A DNA stretch of 5,143 nucleotides from Deltaproteobacteria bacterium (lineage in GTDB: Bacteria; Myxococcota; XYA12-FULL-58-9; JAUUZB01). The notes under the pieces are model-generated. The model had not been told where the DNA came from, did no database searches, and was given only the letters and a program-made list of their open reading frames with translations. Each line of letters begins with the position of its first letter. The stretch's first letter is position 1. A program made the translations under genes and the position numbers. The stretch lies in assembly GCA_030590185.1 (NCBI GenBank), contig JAUUZB010000412.1, positions 1 through 5,143 on the forward strand. The letters run 5' to 3'. Positions 1-5,143 of this stretch are shown in pieces.

Positions 1-696
1 CGCAACCTCGGGCTCGAGCTGCTCGAGGGCTACGGCATGACCGAGAACTTCAACTACTCGCATCTCACCAAGCCGGGCCACGCGCGGGTCGACTACATCG
101 GTACGCCGTATGACGACGTCGAGCATCGCATCGCCGAGGACGGCGAGGTGCAGATCAAGTCCCCCGGCACGATGATGGGCTATTACAAGATGGAGGAGGA
201 GACCAAGGCGAGCTTCACCGAGGACGGCTGGTTCCGCACCGGCGACCGGGGTGAGATCGACGAGGAGAACCGCCTCAAGATCACCGGCCGCACCAAGGAG
301 ATCTTTAAGACCAGCAAGGGCAAGTACGTGGCGCCGGCGCCGATCGAGAACGTGCTGGTCATCCATCCCCGCATCGAGCTGTGTTGCGTGGGCGGCGCCA
401 ATCAGCCGCAGCCCTACGCCGTGGTCCTGCTCTCCGAGGAGGCGCGCAAGGGTGCTGACAACGGCGAGCGCGAGGCGATCACCAAGGAGCTCGAGCAGCA
501 CGTCACCGAGGTCAACGCCAAGTTCCCGGCCTTCGAGCAGTTGCAGTTCGTCGCGGTGATCAAGGATGCCTGGGCGCCGGAGAACGGCTTCCTCACCCCC
601 ACCATGAAGATCCGCCGCAACGAGATCGAGAAGGCCTACGAGCCGCTCAGCGACGCCTGGTACGCGACGGGACAAAAGGTGGTCTGGCAGGACTGA
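1..696 (+). CDS. Long-chain acyl-CoA synthetase-like AMP-forming enzyme, C-terminal part (5' end outside window)
   Basis: The frame is open from the first base, so 231 C-terminal residues are visible and the gene begins upstream; the cut is at the window edge and is not a pseudogene break. Enzymes of this ANL/AMP-binding superfamily activate a carboxylic acid with ATP to an acyl-adenylate and then transfer it to coenzyme A. Visible core motifs in order are YGMTE (residues 11-15 of the visible part), the ribose-binding aspartate in RTGD (ending at residue 82), the hinge and P-loop-like stretch GRTKEIFKTSKGKY (96-109), and a C-terminal lysine in TPTMKIRR (about residue 203) at the place of the catalytic A10 lysine. 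The wording KEIFKTSKGKYVAP and ENGFLTPTMKIRRN is typical of the long-chain fatty acid (FadD15/FAA-like) branch. The chain-length specificity cannot be read from this half. It ends in TGA with 140 bases before the next gene, so it is probably not cotranscribed with argGH. Confidence 0.93.
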   Translation, partial: RNLGLELLEGYGMTENFNYSHLTKPGHARVDYIGTPYDDVEHRIAEDGEVQIKSPGTMMGYYKMEEETKASFTEDGWFRTGDRGEIDEENRLKITGRTKEIFKTSKGKYVAPAPIENVLVIHPRIELCCVGGANQPQPYAVVLLSEEARKGADNGEREAITKELEQHVTEVNAKFPAFEQLQFVAVIKDAWAPENGFLTPTMKIRRNEIEKAYEPLSDAWYATGQKVVWQD

Positions 697-700
697 TCAG

Positions 701-744
701 CGGCCCATCACGATTAGGCCTCGACGTCCGATGGGCCGAATCGT
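701..744. repeat. Interleaved inverted repeats after the acyl-CoA synthetase gene
   Basis: CGGCCCATC (701-709) and GATGGGCCG (730-738) are perfect 9-bp complementary arms around a 20-base loop, five bases after the stop codon. The first six loop bases, ACGATT (710-715), are complementary to AATCGT (739-744) directly after the second arm. The downstream block is therefore the reverse complement of the upstream block with its two parts swapped. No T-run follows, so a standard intrinsic terminator is not supported. It could be an mRNA 3'-end hairpin, a regulator-binding site or a degenerate repeat element. Confidence 0.55.
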
Positions 745-815
745 CGGCCGTGGTTGGACTCCCGTCGTTTCACATGATGTAGAAACACCTGACCACTTTT
801 TTGCGGGATCGCCTG

Positions 816-821
816 GGAGGT
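816..821 (+). promoter_or_regulatory. Probable ribosome binding site GGAGGT, unusually far from its ATG
   Basis: GGAGGT is a strong Shine-Dalgarno match but lies 15 bases before the ATG at 837, which is longer than the usual 5-9. An in-frame TTG at 801 lies upstream of this site and has no Shine-Dalgarno sequence of its own, so the ATG is the better start. Confidence 0.45.
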
Positions 822-836
822 CGTAGCCTGTCGGGC

Positions 837-1202
837 ATGACGCCGAATCCCAGCCTTCCCCACTCCGAGCGCCGTCACGATCCCCGCACCAGCCTGCAGA
901 CCTCTGCCCAACGCTGGCTCGATGCTGAAGCCGAGCGACAGGGCTTTGGCACGGTGGTGCTCGCCGACGACCAGGGATCCCTGGTGGCGGCCCGGGCTAG
1001 CGAGGTTGAGCCGGAGTTGTTGGCGGCCCTGGCACCGCTGCCGGAGGCGGATCGCCATCGCCTGCTCGAGAACGCCGGCGAGGTGGTCGCCCTGAGCGTC
1101 GACATCTTCGGGGACGAGTATCACCTCTGTGGCGTGCGCCACCGCGCCGGTGGCAAGCTCGACGCGGCGGCCGACGGTCTGGTGCGAATCCTGGCCGTCT
1201 GA
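837..1202 (+). CDS. Small protein of unknown function, possibly a Roadblock/LC7- or GAF-like domain
   Basis: I do not firmly recognise this 121-residue protein. Codon use is like that of its neighbours and the reading frame is favoured by the GGAGGT at 816-821, so a real gene is likely. The first ~25 residues are polar and probably disordered (many Pro, Ser, Arg, His). A helix rich in Ala and Glu follows (about 23-36), then a strand-turn unit GTVVLADDQGSLVAAR (38-53), a Leu/Ala-rich helical part (57-79), two likely strands VVALSVDIFGDEYHLCGVRH (83-102) and a final helix ending LVRILAV. This order, with a 'DDQGSLVAA' turn and a hydrophobic helix, resembles Roadblock/LC7 or small GAF-type sensory folds, but no diagnostic residue is present. 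There is no signal peptide or membrane segment, so it is probably cytoplasmic. It has one Cys (98). It ends 129 bases before argG and may be transcribed alone. The function is open. Confidence 0.6.
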   Translation: MTPNPSLPHSERRHDPRTSLQTSAQRWLDAEAERQGFGTVVLADDQGSLVAARASEVEPELLAALAPLPEADRHRLLENAGEVVALSVDIFGDEYHLCGVRHRAGGKLDAAADGLVRILAV

Positions 1203-1241
1203 TCTCCTCCTCACCCCGGGGTCGAAATAGCGGCCCAGCGC

Positions 1242-1270
1242 TTGCACCTTTGGCCCGTCGGTCCTATTGA
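1242..1270 (+). promoter_or_regulatory. Weak candidate sigma-70 promoter upstream of argG
   Basis: TTGCAC (1242-1247) and TATTGA (1265-1270) are spaced by exactly 17 bases, about 60 bases before the argG start. Each hexamer matches only three of six consensus positions, so the support is mainly the spacing. I see no ArgR-type box nearby. Confidence 0.2.
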
Positions 1271-1331
1271 ACCGCCCCTTTTTGGATCCACCGGGCCCGA
1301 GGTCGGCGCCCGCGTAGGTGAGGAGCGAGTC

Positions 1332-2564
<1,233 letters not shown>

Positions 2565-2566
2565 TC

Positions 2567-3745
2567 ATGAAACTGTGGGATAAGGCCGGGACCTCCATCG
2601 ACGCGCGGGTGGAGGCTTTTACCGCCGGGGATGATGTGTTGCTCGACCAGGCGCTGGTGCCCTACGACTGCGTCGCCTCTCAGGCCCACGCGCGCATGTT
2701 GGCCGGCATCGGGATCCTCACCGACGACGAGCTCGAGGCGTTGCTCGCCGGGCTCGACGCCATCATCGCCCGCCACGCCGCCGGTGACTTCGTGGTCCGC
2801 CCCGAGGACGAGGATTGCCACACCGCCATCGAGAGCTACCTCACCGAGCATTGCGGCGAGGCCGGCAAGAAGATCCACACCGCCCGCAGTCGCAACGACC
2901 AGGTGCTCACCGCCATGCGTTTGTTTGAAAAGGATGCACTGGCGCAAATTGACACAGATATCGAGCAGCTACTCGCTGCCATCGAGGGCCCACGCCAACG
3001 ATTCGGTGAGATCCAGCTGCCGGGCTGGACCCACACCCGCAAAGCGATGCCGGCCACCATCGACGCCTGGTTCGAGGCCTATGCCGCCGGGCTAACCGAC
3101 GACCGCCGGCTCGTGGCCGCGGTGGCGGAGGTGATCGATCAGTCGCCCCTCGGCAGCGCCGCTGGGTTTGGTTTGCCGATCGCCATCGATCGGGAGGCGA
3201 CCGCCCGGGAGCTCGGTTTCGCGCGGGTGCAGCCGGCTCTTTATTGTCAGCCCTCCCGCGGCAAGCTCGAGGGGGCGCTGATCGACGCCCTCGGCCAGGT
3301 GATGCTCGACCTGAACCGCATGGCCTGCGACCTGATCCTCTTCTCCTCCGACAGCTTCGGCTTCTTCCGCCTGCCGGCGGCGGTCTGCACCGGCAGCTCG
3401 ATCATGCCCCAGAAGCACAACCCGGACGTGCTCGAGCTCATCCGCGCATCCCACGCCGCGGTGCTCGGCGCTTCGTTGACCATCAAGACCGTCAGCGCCA
3501 ATTTGATCTCCGGTTACCATCGCGATCTGCAGCTCACCAAGGGCCCGACCATGCGCGCCCTGCGCACCACCGCCGATTGCCTGGAGATGATGCGCCTGAC
3601 CTTCGATGGCCTGGAGGTCGACCGGGAGCGCTGCGCCGCCGCCATGACCGACGAGCTGTTCGCCACCGAGCGGGCTTATGCCCTGGTCGCCGAGGGTGTG
3701 CCATTTCGCGACGCCTACCGGAAGATCGGGGAGGAGTACGCCTGA
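2567..3745 (+). CDS. argH: Argininosuccinate lyase, short form lacking the usual C-terminal tail
   Basis: ArgH cleaves argininosuccinate to arginine and fumarate, the last step of the pathway. It belongs to the fumarase/aspartase superfamily, whose members are tetramers with active sites built from three chains. The 392 residues show the superfamily blocks HTARSRNDQV (104-113), GWTHTRKAMP (153-162, with the active-site His156), SPLGSAAGFG (193-202) and the signature TGSSIMPQKHNPD (275-287) with the catalytic serine. Most family members read QKKNP where this has QKHNP. Details such as GRGKLE-like 'SRGKLEG' and SGYHRDLQ recall Bacteroidetes-type ArgH. The protein ends at VPFRDAYRKIGEEYA, while most ArgH proteins run about 55-65 residues beyond PFR(D/E)A(Y/H). 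The start lies two bases after the argG stop and has only a GGGGG stretch as a weak ribosome site, which suggests translational coupling. All visible catalytic segments are intact, so I expect an active enzyme; the missing tail is the oddity. Confidence 0.95.
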   Translation: MKLWDKAGTSIDARVEAFTAGDDVLLDQALVPYDCVASQAHARMLAGIGILTDDELEALLAGLDAIIARHAAGDFVVRPEDEDCHTAIESYLTEHCGEAGKKIHTARSRNDQVLTAMRLFEKDALAQIDTDIEQLLAAIEGPRQRFGEIQLPGWTHTRKAMPATIDAWFEAYAAGLTDDRRLVAAVAEVIDQSPLGSAAGFGLPIAIDREATARELGFARVQPALYCQPSRGKLEGALIDALGQVMLDLNRMACDLILFSSDSFGFFRLPAAVCTGSSIMPQKHNPDVLELIRASHAAVLGASLTIKTVSANLISGYHRDLQLTKGPTMRALRTTADCLEMMRLTFDGLEVDRERCAAAMTDELFATERAYALVAEGVPFRDAYRKIGEEYA

Positions 3746-3754
3746 TTTTTCTAG

Positions 3755-3775
3755 CCCGGCGGCGCCCGCCCCGGG
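3755..3775. repeat. GC-rich hairpin just after argH
   Basis: CCCGGCGG (3755-3762) can pair with CCGC (3766-3769) and CGGG (3772-3775) around a three-base loop, with a CC bulge. The T-run here (3746-3750) precedes the hairpin and does not follow it, so this is not a canonical + strand intrinsic terminator. It may still protect or pause the argGH transcript end. Confidence 0.35.
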
Positions 3776-3798
3776 ATGCGCAGCGCTAGGGCTGGCCA

Positions 3799-3814
3799 CG
3801 TGATCCGGATCACA
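3799..3814. promoter_or_regulatory. CRP/FNR-type operator box 1 (distal)
   Basis: CGTGATCCGGATCACA fits the CRP consensus TGTGA-N6-TCACA at nine of ten defined positions, and its core GTGATCCGGATCAC is a perfect 14-bp palindrome. It also fits the FNR consensus TTGAT-N4-ATCAA at eight of ten positions, so the exact family member is open. Its centre (3806.5) is 27 bp upstream of that of box 2 and about 68 bp upstream of the predicted transcription start. Confidence 0.6.
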
Positions 3815-3825
3815 CCCGATGTAGG

Positions 3826-3841
3826 TGTGCGCTGCGTCACA
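3826..3841. promoter_or_regulatory. CRP-type operator box 2 (proximal)
   Basis: TGTGCGCTGCGTCACA matches the CRP consensus TGTGA-N6-TCACA at nine of ten positions. Its centre (3833.5) falls about 41.5 bp before the start expected from the -10 element at 3863-3868, which is the classic position of a class II CRP/FNR activation site overlapping the -35 region. This agreement in spacing supports a real site more than the match alone. Confidence 0.55.
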
Positions 3842-3859
3842 ACCATTGCCCGTCGGATC

Positions 3860-3868
3860 TGGCATGAT
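3860..3868 (+). promoter_or_regulatory. Extended -10 promoter element of the GAF gene
   Basis: TGG-CATGAT reads as an extended -10 motif (TGn) followed by a hexamer matching TATAAT at four of six positions. No good -35 hexamer lies 16-18 bases upstream, where CRP-type box 2 sits. An activator-dependent promoter would look like this. The predicted transcript start is near 3875, giving a leader of about 40 bases. Confidence 0.4.
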
Positions 3869-3914
3869 CACCTTCAGTCGGATCGAGCATTCGACAAATA
3901 AGAGGGTCCCAGTC

Positions 3915-4445
3915 ATGAACCGAGAAACCGACTCCGAGAGTGCCACCAGCGCAAAGAACCTGCTGGCGCTCGAGGCGATGATCGCCAACGACGGCAACAT
4001 CGAGCTCATCTGCCACCGCGCTGCGACCATGGCGCTGACCACGGGTGATGCCAACGGCGTGACGGTCACCACCCGCGACGGCGGAGATTTAGTCTATGTG
4101 GTCGCGCTCGGTTCGGCCCGCACGCTCCTGGGGACGCGCACGCCGATCGTGTTGAGTTTTACCGGGGTGGTGATGCTGTCGCGTCAACCGCGGGTGTTTG
4201 AGCCGGAGACGGCGCCACCGTCGAGTCAAGGCCGCGCCAAGGAAGCGGGCTTCCGCAGCGGCGTGGTGGTGCCGATCCTGGATGGCAACAAGCCGCTCGG
4301 CACCATCGGCCTGACCTCGAAGCAGCCGGGAGCGTTCACCGACGAGAATTCCCGCGAGCTCACCGAGATCGCCGCGCTCCTCGGTCGCGCCTTGGCTAGG
4401 TCGTACGCAGAGCCGCAGACCGTTTCCACCGTCGCGTCCAGCTAG
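3915..4445 (+). CDS. Stand-alone GAF-domain protein
   Basis: This 176-residue protein consists almost entirely of one GAF domain, a small-molecule or redox/light sensory fold that binds ligands such as cyclic nucleotides, haem, bilins or metal clusters in other proteins. Recognisable parts are the N-terminal helix NLLALEAMIAN (15-25) and GNIELICHRAATMAL (27-41), the strand pair GVTVTTRDGGDLVYVVALG (48-66), LSFTGVVMLSRQPRVF (80-95), the typical AGFRSGVVVPILDGNKPLGTIGLTSKQPGAFTDENS block (111-146) and the closing helix LTEIAALLGRALARSY. No kinase, cyclase, GGDEF or DNA-binding domain is attached, so any output must pass through a partner. The single Cys (33) excludes a multi-Cys cluster or the usual free-methionine-sulfoxide reductase active site. 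I chose ATG 3915 because GAGGG (3902-3906) lies eight bases before it, while upstream in-frame starts at 3825 and 3864 fall inside operator box 2 and the -10 element. The ligand is unknown. Confidence 0.85.
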   Translation: MNRETDSESATSAKNLLALEAMIANDGNIELICHRAATMALTTGDANGVTVTTRDGGDLVYVVALGSARTLLGTRTPIVLSFTGVVMLSRQPRVFEPETAPPSSQGRAKEAGFRSGVVVPILDGNKPLGTIGLTSKQPGAFTDENSRELTEIAALLGRALARSYAEPQTVSTVASS

Positions 4446-4461
4446 ACCACACCAGCCGCTG

Positions 4462-4505
4462 GGCGCGGGCTGATCCCCGGGCAAACCCGAAAACCGAGGC
4501 GCGCC
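4462..4505. repeat. Weak nested inverted repeat after the GAF gene
   Basis: GGCGCG (4462-4467) pairs with CGCGCC (4500-4505), and inside it CGGG (4478-4481) pairs with CCCG (4486-4489) around a CAAA loop. There is no T-run after either stem, so a terminator is only possible, not shown. The rest of the 136-base gap before the next gene holds a CTCGAC direct repeat (4517-4522, 4527-4532) and no recognisable promoter. Confidence 0.25.
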
Positions 4506-4570
4506 ATCGGTGACGGCTCGACTGCCCTCGACAGCCGAGCGTGGCGGGGGTATGGGGCGGGCAGATCTTT

Positions 4571-4575
4571 AGGAG
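4571..4575 (+). promoter_or_regulatory. Ribosome binding site AGGAG of the NifX-SlyD gene
   Basis: AGGAG lies six bases before the ATG at 4582, a normal spacing, and fixes the start of the truncated final gene. Confidence 0.75.
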
Positions 4576-4581
4576 TACCCC

Positions 4582-5143
4582 ATGCTGATCGCCGTCCCCT
4601 CAGAAGCACCCGGCGGGCTCGATGCCGCCATCTCCGAGCACTTTGGCCACTGCGCCGCCTTCACCCTCGTCGAGGTCGACGATGGCACCATCGGCGATGT
4701 GCGGGTGGTGGAGAACCTAGAGCACGACCAAGGGGGCTGCATGGCGCCGGTCATGATGCTCAAGGACCATTCGGTCGACGCCATGGTGGCCGGCGGCATG
4801 GGCGCGCGCCCCTTGGCCGGTTTCCGCCAGGTCGGCATCAAGGTCTACCTCAAGGAGGAGGCGGCCAACGTGCGCGAGGCGGCCCAACTGATCGCCGACG
4901 GCAAGGGAAATGAGTTCGCCGAGTCGCAGACCTGCGGTGGCGGCGAAGGCCATTGCGGTAGTCACGACCACGGGCATCACCAACATCAGCCGGTCGACCG
5001 CGAGCCGATCGAGGGCAAGGCGGATGTGAGCGCCGATCGGGTGGTGAGCTTCGATTACGATCTCACCGACGAGAACGGTCAGTTGATCGAGTCCACCAAG
5101 GGCCAAGGCCCGGCCCGCTACCTGCACGGTCACGGCAACATCA
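4582..5143 (+). CDS. NifX/NifB-type metal-cluster-binding domain fused to a SlyD-type FKBP prolyl isomerase (3' end outside window)
   Basis: The frame is open from ATG 4582 to the window end, giving 187 residues. Residues 1-~110 form a dinitrogenase iron-molybdenum cofactor biosynthesis (NifX/NifB C-terminal) domain: MLIAVPSE opening, ISEHFGHCAAFTLVEVDDG (17-35), GGCMAPVMML (51-60), VDAMVAGGMGARPL (65-78) and GIKVYL (85-90). In this family such domains hold Fe-S or FeMo-cofactor precursors or bind metal. Residues 118-136 are a Cys/His-rich linker (TCGGGEGHCGSHDHGHHQHQ) with two Cys and seven His, likely binding nickel, zinc or other metals. From about residue 148 the sequence turns into the start of a SlyD-type FKBP domain: ADRVVSFDYDLTDENGQLI (151-169) and YLHGHGNI (180-187), the latter a near match to E. 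coli SlyD YLHGHGSL. SlyD is a prolyl isomerase and nickel chaperone. There is no signal peptide, so a cytoplasmic metallochaperone is inferred. No nif genes are visible nearby, so a role in nitrogen fixation is not implied. Confidence 0.88.
   Translation, partial: MLIAVPSEAPGGLDAAISEHFGHCAAFTLVEVDDGTIGDVRVVENLEHDQGGCMAPVMMLKDHSVDAMVAGGMGARPLAGFRQVGIKVYLKEEAANVREAAQLIADGKGNEFAESQTCGGGEGHCGSHDHGHHQHQPVDREPIEGKADVSADRVVSFDYDLTDENGQLIESTKGQGPARYLHGHGNI

Noticed and set aside
1259..1283. Terminator-like CGGT...ACCG hairpin followed by CCCC and TTTTT before argG
   Set aside because: The stem is only four base pairs with an eight-base loop and is separated from the T-run, too weak for a terminator or attenuator claim.
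2949..2975. Internal promoter in argH from the perfect TTGACA at 2949
   Set aside because: No acceptable -10 hexamer lies 16-18 bases downstream; the best candidate TACTCG matches three positions at 15-base spacing.
3244..3789. Second + strand frame overlapping the end of argH as a lost ArgH tail
   Set aside because: The Arg/Pro/Gly/His-rich translation, including the part after the argH stop, shows no resemblance to ArgH C-terminal sequence and is a typical GC-rich shadow frame.
3092..4072. 326-residue open frame on the - strand across argH, the intergenic region and the GAF gene
   Set aside because: It runs through two recognised genes and a promoter, and its low-complexity Gly/Ala/His-rich product has no motif.
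4542..4558. Possible sigma-54 promoter before the NifX-SlyD gene (TGGCGGG...)
   Set aside because: The required GG-N10-GC spacing fails: the pair 10 bases after GG at 4543-4544 is GG, with GC two bases later, and no TTGC element is present.

Overview
The window is GC-rich bacterial DNA with G/C-dominated third codon positions and Shine-Dalgarno-led genes, all on the + strand. Six genes are supported: the 3' end of one running in from the left, four complete ones, and the 5' part of one running out to the right. The sequence suits a Gram-negative, high-GC bacterium (a proteobacterium or a similar group). No rRNA or other lineage marker is present, so I do not name a taxon.

Layout: (1) 1-696, C-terminal part of a long-chain acyl-CoA synthetase-like AMP-forming enzyme. 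(2) 837-1202, a 121-residue protein I do not firmly recognise, with a weak resemblance to small Roadblock/LC7 or GAF-like sensory domains. (3) 1332-2564 and 2567-3745, argG and argH, separated by two bases. They encode the last two steps of arginine synthesis: citrulline + aspartate to argininosuccinate, then to arginine + fumarate. (4) 3915-4445, a stand-alone GAF-domain protein behind a promoter region with two CRP/FNR-type inverted repeats. (5) 4582 to the window end, an open reading frame that starts as a NifX/NifB-type metal-cluster-binding domain, passes through a Cys/His-rich linker and enters a SlyD-type FKBP prolyl isomerase domain.

ArgG is of the long type that also occurs in animals. 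ArgH looks like the Bacteroidetes-type enzyme but stops soon after its PFRDAY segment, so the usual C-terminal tail is absent. The genes around argGH do not belong to arginine metabolism. Two of them are small possible sensor domains, and the last looks like a metal-handling protein or metallochaperone.

Intergenic stretches are all under 170 bases. The most informative is 3746-3914, which carries the two CRP/FNR-like boxes and an extended -10 element placed as in a class II activated promoter. The stretch 697-836 holds a perfect 9-bp inverted repeat with a second, interleaved pair of complementary arms. The stretches 1203-1331 and 4446-4581 hold only weak promoter-like or hairpin signals. The points most worth following up are the NifX-SlyD fusion, the short ArgH and the dual-operator promoter of the GAF gene.
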